Assembly (NCBI RefSeq): GCF_023159225.1
Contig: NC_063161.1
Span: 120,814,958-120,878,957 of the forward strand
Source of the DNA: Perognathus longimembris pacificus
Taxonomy: Eukaryota > Chordata > Mammalia > Rodentia > Heteromyidae
DNA length: 64,000 bases
Reading direction: 5' to 3'
Every line of letters starts with the position of its first letter. Within the stretch, counting starts at the first letter, position 1. The position numbers were made by a program, and so were the translations under genes. The notes beneath the pieces were generated by a model, which saw nothing but the letters and a program-made list of their open reading frames with translations, was not told the DNA's origin and ran no database searches. This document shows positions 11,700 to 25,440 of this stretch, piece after piece.

Positions 11700-13100
11700 A
11701 CACCTAACATAAAACTCTCACACACAAAAAAAAATTTAAGTAGTGCTTCATTCAGAAGCAACAGGCCCAATCAACAATGCACTGGAATCACCAAATCTGT
11801 GAGCCAAAATAAATATTTCCTCTTTGTAAGTTAATATTCACAGATAGTAATATAGCAACTGATATTTCCATCTGACTAACACAGATGGAAATGCTAATTA
11901 TCTTGTTTGAATCACTAAATATTTTATATCTGTGTGTGTATGTGTAATGATAATCCTGTTGTACCACAAATATGTACAAAATCATGTCAATATCAAACAA
12001 GCACAAGTTATATTAAAAAATGGAACAATAAACAGTTAATATAACACAGTTATGTAATAATATGTAGAGAAAAACAATCAACAAATGAAATATGCCAACA
12101 CTTTAACAGTCATTTTCTCTGGCCTGTAAATTTTGCTAGAGATGCTGCCCCACTCTGTTCTTTATTATGTGAGACTATTCTAATTTACCATTACTGAGCA
12201 TGTATTTCATTTGCTATTGACTACCAGCCAGACTCTGTTTTACTTCTTTTATAGATTTTATTCTTTCCAGTGTTTTGGCCTTTGCATGATCTCTCTTAGC
12301 AGAACCTGAGCTTTACATGGGGTTATGAAAAAAAATGAGTACAATGAATTCCTCAGACAAGGTTTCTAAAAAGAAAACCCACAACTTTTAAAGGTTGGGT
12401 TTTAGGTCAGTGATTGAGTTATTCTTGTGAGTTTCCTTTCCTCCTCTTCTTCCTCTTCTTCCTCTTCCTCCCCATCCTCCTCCTCCCCCTCCCCCTCCCC
12501 CTCCCCCTCCTCCTGCTCCTCCTCCTCTTTTTTTAAAGTATCCTTTGATTAGCCTGTAATCACCCATTGCCCAAATATCAGCACGAAGATTTTCAGAACC
12601 CAGCCAACCTAGAGATGGCCCATTCTATTCAGAAGGGGAATAGTCTATGGAGTCAGGTTATTGGGACCAGCCCCACCAGAATCACAATGTCATACAGAGC
12701 TCATTTTCTCAGGTACAATATTGGGTCTTACCCTGCTGTCACATGTAGTGGTCTCTAATCCACTTATTTAGCTGAAAGTCACATTTGGCTGAAAGTTGTG
12801 GAAGCTCAGTTGCCAAGGTTGGGTAGTTGAATTGGCTTGGCTAAAGCACAGTTGGAAAAGATAAAATTCACTCCAAATGGGCATAGTCAAATCTGTTCTA
12901 ATAGTATAGTGTTGGTATATAAATTACATAACTCCCCTATAAAGGATAAAATATAAAATTATTTTAAAATAACCATAGCTACAAAAATATGCTAATGGAC
13001 ATGCAGGCACAACATTCTGAATTTTAGAAAATCTATCAATCAAAATAATGAAATGTGGTTGAAAAAGTACAATTATAGAACGTTTATAGACAATAGAATT
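11700..13100. other. Intergenic, no gene seen
   Basis: AT-rich with a pyrimidine tract; otherwise nothing recognised. Confidence 0.45.
12431..12534. repeat. CCT/CTT-rich pyrimidine tract
   Basis: About 100 bp of C and T only, with (CCCCCT)n in the middle. Confidence 0.9.
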
Positions 13101-15730
13101 AAGTGATTATCAGCTTAAAATAGACTGCTGCTACATATTGTAACATGCAAGCCTTGTGAATACCTCAAAGCAAAAACCTATCTTTTATACACAAAAGAAA
13201 AAGAGAATGGAGTGAAACCAAATCATGCTTCTACAGAAAAATAATCAAATCACTAAGGAAGATAATAACAGAAGAACAAAGGAACAACAACAAAAATAAC
13301 CCACTAAAGCAATCAGAAAGCAATTCACAAGTAAGTAATAGTAAGTTCTTAGCTACCAATAGTTACTTTAAATGTAAATGGATTAAATTTTATAATACAA
13401 AAATATAGGATGACTGGATAGGCTTCTTTATAAGCCAAAATATATGCTGTATTTAATAGGCTCACTTTAAGACATAGACTGAAAATAATGAGAAAAAAAT
13501 ACTCGCAACAAATGAAAATCAAAACAGAATTAAGAACTGTATCTACATTAGGAAAAGAACAGACCTTCAATCAAAAATCATGTCAAGAAATATAGAATGT
13601 CATCATACAATGTTAAAAGGGTAAATTTGCCAAAATAATTAATGTAATAATTGTAAATATAAATGCACCAAACATCATAGCACCAAAATATATCACAGAA
13701 ATATTAATATACCTGAGGAAAGAGAAATAAAATGTAATATAATAATATAGGACTTTAAATCATTTTGGACAATGGGTAAATAATTCAGACAGAAAATAAG
13801 GCAGTGTTGGACTTGAGCTGTGCCTTAAACTAAACTATCTTTACATAGAATATTCCATCCAATAGCAACACAATATACATTCTTTCTCCATGAATACAGT
13901 ATACATTATATTTTAGTCCACAAACAATACTCTTAACAAATTTAGAGATTGAAATGAAATAATGTAAAATATCAAAAATGATGTAAAAATTAGAAATAAG
14001 TAATGGAAAGAAAGCTAGAAAATTCACAAATATGTAGAAATGTAGAAATAAATATTGCCCTGAACAACTAGTAGGCTGTGAAAAAGGAACTTTAAAAGTA
14101 CTTTGAGAGAAAGAAAAATGGAAACACAACAAACCAGAACCAATGGAATGCAGAAAAACCAATTCTAAAAAGGAAATTTTACAAAAAGGGAAATTCATTT
14201 TAAGAAATGCCTACATAAAAAACAGAAAGATCTCAAATTATCAACATAACTTTGAGCCTCAAGGAACTAGTTAAAAGACAATCTAAACCCATACTTAGTA
14301 GAAGAAGAGAGATAACGGTAGACAAACAACAGCCAAAATAAAATAAACAGAAACTAAAAAAAAAAAAAAAAGATCAATGCACCCCTGCATTGGTGTTTGT
14401 TGTTTGGTTTAGTTTGTTTTTTAAAAAGATAAATGTAATAGACAAACTTTTGACTAAAGTAAGAAGAAAAGAGAGAAGACCCCAAACCAGAAATTAAAGA
14501 GGAGAAATTATAAATGATTCCCTAGAAATTCAAAGATCCTAAAAAACAACTATAAACAATTGCATGACAGTAAATTAGTTAAAAAGAAATGAAATTCTTA
14601 TCAACATATAGCCTATGAAGAGTGAGTTATGGATTAATAGAAAATTTTGAAGAGACAAATACTGGCAAAGGAGATTCTGATCAACTCTTCCAGCCCTCAA
14701 TACAACAACAAAATCTGGGAGCTGCAATGGAAGTTTCTACCAAACATTTGAAGAATGATAGTGATCTTCCTCAGACCTTCTGAAATATCAAAGAGGAGAC
14801 AATATGAAATTCCAAATTTATTTTATGAAACCAACACTATCTATACTAGGACACTATAAAACCAGAAAAAATGAATGGCCAATATCTCTGATGAACATCA
14901 ATGCAAAAATCCTTAACAAAATACTATGAAACCAAAGTTAAAGCATGTTAAAAGAATCATACAACCATGATAAAGTGGAATTTATCCCTGGCATGCAAGA
15001 TGGTATATAGAATATATAGCAATGGATAACTGTGACATACCACATGAAGAGAAGGAAAGATTAAAGTCATAAGTCATCCCAATAGATGCAGAAAAATATC
15101 TGACAATATTCAACATCTATCCCTAATCAAACCTATTAAAAAATCTGGTGCAAAAGAAATGTTCTTAAATATGACGAACAATGTACAGGGCAAGAATATG
15201 GCTAGCATCATGCATATATGTGAAAAGCGAAGGCTTTCTAACATCAGTAAGGAGACAGTGATGGCCACTTTTTCCAATCCTATTCAGTATTATACTAGGA
15301 TTCCTAACCAGATTGATAAAGATGAAATGACATTTTTTTGCAGATGACATTAACTTAAATAGAAGTAAACCCTAAAGACTCCTCCAAGCCTGATGGTTCA
15401 GGCCTGTAATTCTAGTTACTCATGATGCAGAGATCTGAGGATTCGTGGTTTAAAGCCAGTCTGGCAGGAAAGCCTCTGAAACTTATCTAATTAATCACAG
15501 AAAAAGCCAGAGGTGGTGCTGTGGCTTAAGTGGCAGAGTGCTAGCCTTGAACGAAAAGGAGCTCAGGGACAGAGCCCAAGCCCAGAATTGGAGCCCCAGG
15601 ACTGGCAACAACCACAACCACAATAATAACAAAAGTTTCCTCCAAAAAATCTTCAAGAACTGATAAACAAATATGATAAAGCTGCAGGATAGATAGAAAA
15701 TTAACATATACCAGGACACTGTTTTTATAG
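13100..15730 (+). mobile_element. Old degraded L1, ORF2 reverse-transcriptase region
   Basis: An A-rich plus-strand stretch. Between about 14840 and 15350 the decayed frame still shows L1 reverse-transcriptase landmarks (NINAKILNK, FIPGMQ, an AYDS/PIDAEK-like part, FADD-like CAGATGAC). It is interrupted by a SINE at 15386-15625, after which ORF2-like sequence resumes. The 5' limit is a guess. Confidence 0.6.
15386..15625 (+). mobile_element. B1/ID composite SINE
   Basis: Inserted in the old L1. GCTGTGGCTTAAGTGGCAGA marks the ID-like half. Confidence 0.8.
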
Positions 15731-15963
15731 TAACAGAAAGTATCCCTCCACCTCATCCAGCCTGCTAATAAACGTGTGAATAAACCCATAAAAAGCATTC
15801 TTCATTTCTGTAACATTTTCTGGTTTATATATCTTTATTCCTTCTTAGATCTCCCAGTTTCTTATTTCTATTTTCCACCAGTTGTTGCCATTGTCTATCC
15901 ATTAAAACCCTTAGAATATCAATCATTGTTTAAAATTCCAACATCAGTGTCATGTCTCTTCAA

Positions 15964-15964
<1 letters not shown>

Positions 15965-15995
<31 letters not shown>
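15965..15995. repeat. (TG)n
   Basis: About 15 TG units. Confidence 0.97.
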
Positions 15996-15996
<1 letters not shown>

Positions 15997-15999
15997 GTC

Positions 16000-18900
16000 T
16001 TTTATGTTGACTGTAATTTGATTTCTACAATTATGTCTTGAACACTGTGTTGGGGAAGGGAAGTATTCCACATTCCCATGACTGGATCTTTGAATTATAA
16101 ACCTCATAGATATTTCTCAGAACACCTCCTTCCTACCTTCCAAAAGGAGGCACAGGATGGCTAGAACAGACTGGAGATGAGTATTTTTTTTTTCTCCCAC
16201 ATGGAAAATTGGGATAGACTGGAGTTGGTATTTCCTTCCTTCCATGTGGAATTCTAGTACTGACTGGGGTTACATTGAAGGTAGGTACACTGTAACAAAT
16301 CTCCAGCAGGTTAAGCTTGGATTAACTATTTCTCCCAAAGGCAGATCTTGTTAAGATGAACAGCCTAACAGGTGAGGGGAACAATGGAAGGATGAAGGAA
16401 GATGAATACTATCAAAATACCATGTATGCATGAAGATGGCATAAGGAAACTGAGTAAACATTTTTTAACAATAAGGAGAAATAGAAGAATAAGGGGAAAG
16501 GGAATTAAAAAAGACAAGAGTGGATCAATCCAATTAAAATGTGTGTATAAGAAATACCATGATGAACCCCCTTTATACAATTAATAGGCACACAGAAATG
16601 AATGAGTGACAAAAGTAAAACAAGGTCTGGTGGGGGTGGGAACCTGTGGCAAGGGGGAAAGGCAAACAGAAGTAAGACACTTTATATGTGTATATGAAAA
16701 AGAGCAAGGGGATCTGTTGAAATTGTTTTAAGAAGGGTCAAAGAAGGGCTATAGAGGGAAAGTGAGAGGGAATTGCTCCCAGTAGCTTGTATGTTTATAT
16801 GAAAATTTCACAATAAAACTCCTTTGTAAGTCAACATATGCTAATAATAATAATAACTATACTAATAGTACTATAAAACAGCTTATTTTCCCTTCCTACA
16901 GCCAGAAGCATTAGGCAATCTCCCTTACCTCCCCCTACACTGTACCGTAAGAATGCAGTAAAATGTGGAAAGTAGGAGGCCCCTCCTATGACTGAGTCTA
17001 CCCCCTGAAGTATTTCTCAGTGGCCTCCAGCCATTTGTCATGTAAGGATCACAGTTTCCCACCTCAGCACTGGTTCCCACAATGGCCCCCACTGATGAAT
17101 GGGCCTGGTAAGCTGTGGCTCCCTGTACTTGCCTCTCTTTTTAATCTTGAGGAGAGCTTGCTCTTTGTTGTCGATTTTTCAGTGTTCTGCATTTTACTTG
17201 GTGTTAAGACAAAGTAGCCTTTTGTAAACTCCTTGGCCCAGGACTGGCTTCGAATGCATTTTTAATACCAAAGTTGACTAGAAACCACTGAAAAACATCA
17301 CATAGTTTTTCCTTATTTTTTTTTTCACCTTGATCATCTTGAGGATTAAGCAACTTCTCCCACTTGTTATGTTCTTATGTGAGTAAGAGAGAGTTAAATA
17401 TATGATGGGGGCTTCAAGAGGAAAATCAGATCTGCCCTGGAGGGCTGCAGGACCAGAGCAAGGCAGCTGTTTCTTCCACCTGAGAAATACACATTCATTT
17501 ATTGAAGTAGTTATTATTTATTAACCTATTAATTCATATTTATTAAGCATTTCATGAGAAAATGTTTTTATCCATTGATTACTTAATAATATATATTAAC
17601 CATAAAAATAAACCTCGTGCAACAATCCTGGGATTATTCCAACATATTTTATTTCAACCTATTTTGTTCTTTATTGTAATTCTGAACAAAAATTTTTGTA
17701 CTTTCTGATTTTGAATAAGAACAATAACTGAGACTTTCAAATTTTTAACTCTAAGGTTATGAACATCAACACATAGAAATATAGAAACAAATCTCCTTGG
17801 GGTTCTCCCTGATTGGAATCTCCATCATTCTGACAATGAGCAGAGCTGATGTTGATAATGATCACAAGTACCTATCTCTGCATGGTTAATTAGGTAGATG
17901 AGTATAATATGTATCTCTATTTCTTAATTGGTTGTTCTATTCAAAGCACAGAGAAGCAAATTTGTTTTTCTGATGAGTAGCAATTGTTGGGTAGCTACAG
18001 GCTACCATCAGGCCTCCATGATGACAGGATGAGACTGGAAAGCATGAAGAACACAACAAAGTAGGAAGAGTTTGGTTGCAAAGCAATATCTTCTACACTA
18101 ATAAAGTAAGTGGTAATCTCACCAAAAGTCCTAATCATACAGCAACCTAGACAGTTCCTGTGAAACTGGGGGGCCACAGTGGAAAACTTTGTTACAGGGA
18201 AAGGAAGGAGCCTTTCTTCCTTTTTTTTTAAACCTCCTGTTTCACTGGCACTTATTTAGGGCCAAGGACTGGAGTTTCTTTGTAACCACAAGCTAACAGC
18301 TGATAAAAGCTGCCTTCAGATCTCTGGTGTAAAGAGGCAAAGACAGTTAAGTCCCAGTGCACTGACTTCAGAAATTTTCTATTCCCCTTTTCCCTTTTCA
18401 TGAAATACCGTGCCATACGACTTGATGAGACTAGTTCTGTTTCTCTTCTTGTCACTACAGGAACTGGCTGTTAATAGGCAGCTTTGTTGAAGGTCTTCTT
18501 TTTTCCTAATGGTGTGGTTCATGACATGTTACCCCAAAATATGACACCTTTGGTAATTTAGAAAATTAACAAAATAAGAAAGGCATTCTTTTTTCTGTGT
18601 GAACTGGCCATAAAAAGTTCTCTACTTTTTTTCCCCCTAAAGTAGGACATAGATACTCTTGTGACAGATATTCTACTCAATGTTTGAAGGAAAGGGATGA
18701 AAACACAAAGATCCTAAAAAGACTCTGAGCAAGCAGGACTCCCCGAGTTCTCTCTAGAGCATTACCATTCTGTCACAGCCCCTTTTGTGCACGACTGTGG
18801 AGTCTTCATCAATCTTCAACATCGAAATAGTTTTCCTGTGCTCTTTGCATTATTTCTGAAGGCCCTTGTCACATATAAACTTCAGTTAAACAGACTTGTA
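16000..18900. other. Intergenic, no gene seen
   Basis: 16350-16830 may be an unidentified old repeat ending in an AATAAA-containing stretch. The rest holds nothing I recognise. Confidence 0.4.
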
Positions 18901-18919
18901 CCCTTTTCATAATGCTTTT

Positions 18920-19075
18920 TGCTTTGTTTTAGTTAATAGCATTTGTAATATGAGAGGTTGTCATTGTGATATTTCCATACCTGTATACAATGTGCTTTAA
19001 ACAAAACCACCCTCTCTACCACATTCCTATTCCTCTCCTTTTTGCCCCCACTTTTAAAGACAGCATTTGGTTGAT

Positions 19076-19113
<38 letters not shown>

Positions 19114-19330
19114 CTCTGTGTGTGTGTGTGTGAGTATAATATCCTTCAATCTTCTTTACCTTGTAGTATCCTCTCTTTTTACCCTCCCCTCTCCTGTGTC
19201 CTCTCCAAGACAGTAATACTTCTGTGTTTATGTAGCATCACCATCATCAACATCACTACCACCACAACCATTATTTTAGGCCTATAATCCACAGTTAGTG
19301 AGAACATGTAATATTAGGTACTATGAGCTT
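18920..19330 (-). mobile_element. Probable L1 fragment split by (TG)n
   Basis: Inverse-orientation L1-like 3' sequence around a TG repeat. Assignment by general resemblance only. Confidence 0.35.
19081..19132. repeat. (TG)n, interrupted
   Basis: TG run broken by TTTCTC. Confidence 0.97.
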
Positions 19331-19699
19331 GGCTTGTCTCATTCAAAATGATGATCTCCAAATCTGAATATTTTGTGGGGCTAATAGCCATAAACCTTAC
19401 AACTGATGAGGAAAATATGCTCCTTTTTGTCTCTGCTTCTACCTACAAAGATGACTAGGAGGTTTCCCAATCTGTACCCTCTTCCTTTGTTGGGCTGTTT
19501 CCATCAGTGCGTTGATGGTCCTAGGACATAGCTGTCCAAGCATGTACCATTAGAACATTTGCTACTAGAAAGTGTGGATTGGCTCCCTTGGATACAGATG
19601 TCACTTTCCATAAGCCTGGGTGTTTGCTTTTCTTTCTAACTATGGGACACTTCTGTATGGAAGATTTACTTCATTTCCACCATCACGCTTAGGGACGTT

Positions 19700-20165
19700 G
19701 AGGGTCACTGGTAGGTGTCAACTTGTTTGGAGAAAGGGATATCTAGAGAACTAGCATATTATTCCTGGATATGATCTGTGAAAATGTTTCCAGAGGAAAA
19801 TGGCATATAAATTAGCATACTGTGTGGGGAAAATCAATACAAGCAGACACCATCCAATTGGCTAGAGGCTGGTCCAGAGAGAATAAAAACATAGCTCTTT
19901 CTCCCTCTTTCCCTCTCCTTATCTCTCTTTCTCAGCTAGACACTCATCTTCTCCTGCCTCTAAACCTCAGAACTTCATGTTTGTTGATCATCTTGACTCT
20001 AGGTTGAATACCAGCGGACCCTGGAAGCCCTAAGGCCCTGGGATTCTGGAAGAGAATGACATCAGTTTCCCTGAGGCTCCAAGCTTAACATGAGTCATGG
20101 TCCTGGCATCCGGGATCTCCAGCAGCAGTGGCCTGCCATTGGACTTCCCAGGTACCACAATCATG
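19700..20165 (+). mobile_element. Ancient mammalian interspersed repeat
   Basis: Segments such as TGTCAACTTGTTTGGAGAAA, TGTTTCCAGAGGAAAATGGC and CACCATCCAATTGGCTAGAGG resemble a widespread old mammalian repeat whose family I cannot name with confidence. Confidence 0.4.
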
Positions 20166-20169
20166 TGAG

Positions 20170-22110
20170 TTAATTGTCTCCTCCCTCCCACGTTCTGTCT
20201 CCCTTTTTTTCTGTTCTCTTTCTCACTGTTTCCCTCCCGATTTCCCTTTCCCTCTCTGTTTTCCTCCCCTTCCCTGTTTCTGTCTCCCTCTCTCTTTTCT
20301 CTCTGCTCTGCATAAGGATAGCAGAATAAGAATCAGCTCCCTTCCCTCCTACTGACACTTTTGTGCCCTTTACTGCTGTTCTGTGCCTGTCTTTGAAGCC
20401 CATTCTGGCTCTTTACAGTTAAGCAGCCCAAAGCAAAACTATCTCCATGGCTAGAACTTACAACTAAATTTAGTTCTATTTCATCATCAGGGGTTGCATA
20501 ATGAGCCCAGTGGTACAAAAATAACAATGAGGATGATGCAACAAATGAAAAGAAACTACATTTGAGTTGTCACACTAGACTGGAAAACCAGAGCAAGGAG
20601 TCTGCTGTAGCTAAACAACTTGGCTGAGATGAATGTACTCTATCTTCACAGAGCAGGGACTTTTTCAGTCTGCCTGAAGAGACTTAGGTTGTTGCACAGG
20701 AAACTGCTGAGGTGAGGTAATGAATGCCCTGTCAGCTGCTAGGTGCAACAAGTAGCAATAGTGTTTTCTATAACTCAGAATATTTGCTGCATTACGTTTG
20801 GTGTAACCATCCAGTGAGTGGCTAGTTCTGCCGCTCCTTTCTGAATATTTGAGCTATCACTAAAATACTCTGAAGAGTTTCTCTTGGATTTTTCTCCTTT
20901 ATCCTGCAGGCAAGCCTAGAACACTAGTGAATAATCTAACTAGATTCCAACAGAATAGTTAACATCTAAGGAGGATGTGCTGCATGCCAGATCTGATTCT
21001 GAACAAGTTATGTAAGTAAAGCAATTAATCCTCACCACTGTTTTTAGGACATAGTACTATAATCATTTTAACTTTATAGGTAAGGAAACAGACAATTATA
21101 TGTCCTTTCCTGTATAAGACACTGAAAAAAAATAGCATTCTAGTCATTGGGTTCTATTAGGAACATTGAAGGCCTAGTTCATATTTTCAGCTTTCATTTC
21201 TAGCCCCTTGTAAGAAGAAAAAATGATTCATTCCTAGCCCTTATTTCTTATGTAGTTCTCATTTTTCTAAAGTGCCCATTTTTATTAACACTTTTATTTA
21301 AGTCTTGCTTTCATCATCATGCAGTGACCTCTGTTCCTTCGTTTTTTCTCCTCTGTTCCTTCTTTCTTTTCTAATTTTTCCAATGTCTTCTGCACTCCTC
21401 TATCATTTTTTGTTAGTGTGTCTTTCCATTTTACCCCTTTCTCTGAGCTTTTTCAGATACAATGCTTTTTGAGAAGACTTAAGCATTCTGTACTGTAATC
21501 AGTGATTTGATTTTCCCTGACTCTTCCAGAGTTCCAAGAGTCAAATAAAAGAACAAATATGAAAATATCTCAAAACATACAATGACATTCTGATGTAAAT
21601 TATTATAATTTATTTGGCTATAGGGGTACTAAATTTAGTCTGTGCTTGAAATAATTAGAATACAGGAATAAGAAATGAGACATAAGTACCAGGCCAGTAA
21701 TAGAAGAAGGTTTACGCACCCTCCCTTTCTCCAAATTCTCCAAGGTCCACATCTAGATGTTAGATTCACTTGTCTTGGCTTACTTATGTGTGTCTTAAAC
21801 TTCAAAGCATCAGCACTGTAGTCAGTACCAAGCAGATGATGGTCATGCCATGGGCTGATCTCCATAAATGATTTCTCTCTAGCCCTGAGGTATGACTTGG
21901 AGTGATTGCATAGCATGTGGTTGTTTATTAAGCTAGATATATTCAGTCTAGTTCTTAAGGGGAGAGAGTACCACAAATGTTGAAATGAATGAGAGGTAAG
22001 AGGTTGCTTTAGGGGAGGTAAATAATGGTGGCTGCTGACTGTAACATAGCATGATGGAATTGGAAACCAACTACATCAATCTAATAGAATTATGCCCTCT
22101 ACCAGCCCAT
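20170..22110. other. Intergenic, no gene seen
   Basis: Starts with a CT-rich run (20175-20315). No coding or repeat family recognised. Confidence 0.45.
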
Positions 22111-22117
22111 ACCACTG

Positions 22118-22152
22118 CATGCGCACGTGGGCGCGCGCGTGCGTGTGCGCGT

Positions 22153-22198
<46 letters not shown>
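22118..22198. repeat. Alternating purine-pyrimidine tract, (GC/GT) then (CA)n
   Basis: About 35 bp of GCGCGCGTGCGTGTGCGCGT type followed by about 22 CA units. Confidence 0.97.
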
Positions 22199-22199
<1 letters not shown>

Positions 22200-22564
22200 A
22201 TCCTTTGAATGGTTCCTTAACTTAAAGTGGAAGTAATGACACTCTATTGTGATAATAGCATAAGCAACTTTCAGTAAGGAAGAAGGAACAACTTCTATTG
22301 AGCTTCTATGGCCAATTTGTTAACTCACACATTCATGAGCCAGATGAAGGCTCCTGAGTTAAAGGTTGTCTAAGTAGCCAACTCATTTTAATATGACATC
22401 AAGAGCTTGTTTGAGGATATAGCAAAGAATGAGATGAGATTCGTATGTAAGATTGTACCTTACACAGTGATCTGGTGTAGCAACACTTTCAAGAAGGAAA
22501 TCTAGAGGGATAGAAAGGAATTTTTTTTTTAAGCTAGCAAAGATTCCTTAGAAGTTGTTCTGGC

Positions 22565-22765
22565 CAAGTGCCAGTGGCTCACAACTATAATCCTAGCTAT
22601 TCAAAAGTATGAGATCTGAGGATTGTGGTTCAAAGCCAGCCTGGTCAAGAAAATCCATGAGACTTTTATCTTTAAGAGTGGCACAAGTGGTAGAGTGCTA
22701 ATCTTGTGCAAAAAAAAATTTAGGGACTCAGCTCTTGGCCTCTGAGTTCCAAGCCCCAGGATAAG
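22565..22765 (+). mobile_element. B1/ID composite SINE
   Basis: TGGCTCACAACTATAATCCT head, AGTGGTAGAGTGCTAATCTT ID-like half, partly deleted. Confidence 0.75.
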
Positions 22766-23227
22766 CACACAGAGACTGCTGATCATCAGGAAGAAAGATT
22801 TAGCCAACTTTATCATTAATTCAAAGATAATTTTTATTATTGTCATAAAAGTCTTTTGAATGTTACTTCTAATTGTTTAATGAACAATTTCAATAAAAGT
22901 ATATGAATATAGGAGTAGCCTCCTTGGTCCTTGAACGTAAAGGTGACACATTTCTTATTCTAAGTGTGAAGTATAAAGATTTAAGAGAACTTCAGGAAAT
23001 GAAAAATCCTGCTCAGTAGTTAACAGGCACCCTCAGCTCACAGCAGGTTCCCTGAGAAGCTGGGGAAAGCTCATAATCTTCCATCTTCAGGGAAGAGCTT
23101 TTTCTCAGAACTGAAATGCCTGAAAGGACAAAAGCAGCAGGCTTTTCCAAAATCCCCAGGCCATCTCTTTCCTCCTCAAAATCTCCAGAAGATCTTTATC
23201 TTTAGTTGGAATGAAGAAACTCTAGTC

Positions 23228-23436
23228 TAGGGCTGGGCTAGTGGTAGAGTAGCTTAGTGGTACAGTGCTTGCCTAGCATGCATGTAGCCCTGGGTTCTGT
23301 TCCTCAGGACCACATACACAGAAAAATCCAGAAATGGCACTGACTCAAGTGATAGAGTACTACTATAGTGCCTTGAGCAAAAAAGAAGCTCAGGCCCGGA
23401 GTTCAAGCCCTGGGACTGGTAAAGATAAAAAAAGAC
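23228..23436 (+). mobile_element. tRNA/ID composite SINE (IDL-Geo-like), diverged
   Basis: Flanked by the target duplication ACTCTAGTC at 23219-23227 and 23437-23445. Confidence 0.8.
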
Positions 23437-23449
23437 ACTCTAGTCCAAT

Positions 23450-25425
23450 CTTCACTGGATTTCATCAGCAATTGGAAGGTCTGAGGCCCCGATTGGTGTA
23501 GACCATGGGAGAGGAAGTGTATCTTCTGGAATGTTCATGATGTGAAGATACTTCTTAAGAATTTATCTTTAACAAATGTAAGGATGGCTGTCAAAGGATA
23601 AATAGGGAGGGTTTCTCTTCATTAACAAGCTTATAAGAAAACTCAAGAAGTAATGAAGAATTTTCTGTGGTCTGTTGGTTTTATGCAGAGCAGGCATTCA
23701 ATAAATGATAGCTACTTACAGGCAAACTGTAAAGAGTAAGTTATTGCTTACAAGCTTGATATGATTGGTCATAAGATAAAAGCACTTACTATGAAGTACT
23801 TAGTGCTTTCATTTCCATTACTAACTAATTTCCTCTATGTTTTTCTTCTCCCCAACTTGACTATGCAGTCATGTGCCTGGTAGTGATGTTTTGGTCACTG
23901 CCAGCTTCTGCAATGGTTGTCCTGGAGAACTGAAGGCCTAAGCTGAGGCCTGGGCTCAAGATGCATAGTATCTGCCTAACAAGAAAATGGCCCTACATTC
24001 AATCCCCAATACCATCCAAGGTGAATGGCATATGGTCTAGTACATTCTGTGGTTCACGTGGTAAGAAAGCCATCTAATGGTGCATTAATCAGAACATGTG
24101 TCATTCATTGATTTATCAGATCATTGGTATCATTTATCAGTATAACTTTAAATATCAAACAGTTTGGTTTTAAAATTCCCTTAAGATTAATTTCAATGAT
24201 CAGCATAATTTGTCAGTGTGACTTCCAACATCCAACCGCTTGGTTTAAAAATTATCGTTGGTTTCAAGAAATGTGATCTGAGCATGCAACTCTAAGTGTC
24301 TCTGCCCAGAAAGAACAAATACTTTCTTTGTTGTCTAATATATGATGACTTTGTAAATAATTTGTAAATGTTTCCTACTCTAAATTATAACTATTATTCT
24401 GGAATTTTAGCCATTAATTTCCCTCCTAAATTATATTTAATGTTTTTTCCTGTTATAATTTTAATTTTGGTCATTTTTGTTCATATTGCAAACATTTTTG
24501 CTTAGTGTTTTAAATGATCTGAATTTTAGTTCCATGATTTTATAATTTAATGATTGCATTTGTTTCTTACTTGGATTGATGACATTTTTCAAATTTAACA
24601 TGTTTTCATTGAGTTCTCAACTCTATGGACATAGATATCAGCCATTAGTCTCACTGATGTGAATTGACCAAATTAACTTCTTTCCTGTTTTGTACTCCAC
24701 CTCTGTCTTTGATCAGTTTTTTCTTTTTGCTATTTTTATATTACCTAAGTTTAGGCTTTTCTGCTATGCAGAGTGATAAAGAGGTTTAAGTTTTATTTTA
24801 AGCCAATCAGTAATTTCTACTTTTAATAATGAAGTAAAAACAGTTGATATCTTACTATCTTAACTATTTTGTGTTTGGTTCTGGGCTATATCAATTGATG
24901 CTTTACTTTTATATGTTTTTTACATTTGTCACAGTCTCTTCATTTCTCCTATAGTTCTTAATCTGAACAAAATACATTTGTAATTTGTAAAGAAGTTTAA
25001 ATATTCTCCTAATTTTAAATTAAAAATCATAATACTTCAAAAATAAACGTTTTAGAGACTTTAGTAGCTTTAACTCATGTTAGTGTTCACCGCAGAATTT
25101 ACTGGGGTTCCTGGTTTTCAGACAATATACTCAGTGTGTGTCAGAGACATGAGACAAATAGACATTTAAGTGAACTTATAACCAAGAAGTCTAATAAGGT
25201 AGTGAATAGAAACTGACTCCTGATTTTGGAAAATATGAGGATAGTAATTCAACTGCTCGAGGAAAATAAAGTGAATGCAGTTTGGTACATGAATGCCACT
25301 ATTCCAAATATAATCACTGGAGATTTCCAGGAGATGAATATAATAGTGTGGTACTCTATGAGGTTTTGAGTATAACTGTCAAGCTTATAAACTGATGCTA
25401 AATATTTTTCTCATTCTGGAGTTTA
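23450..25425. other. Intergenic, AT-rich
   Basis: An ID-like scrap (about 23948-24020) and a diverged 76-bp-offset direct repeat (about 24130-24255). Otherwise nothing seen. Confidence 0.45.
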
Positions 25426-25440
25426 AAAACTCTGGGTTCG

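Noticed and set aside
17995..18177. Minus-strand frame ending LSSWRPDGSL, reminiscent of an interferon signal peptide end
   Set aside because: The resemblance covers about ten residues. Nothing interferon-like follows, and the motif lies at the end of the frame rather than near its start.
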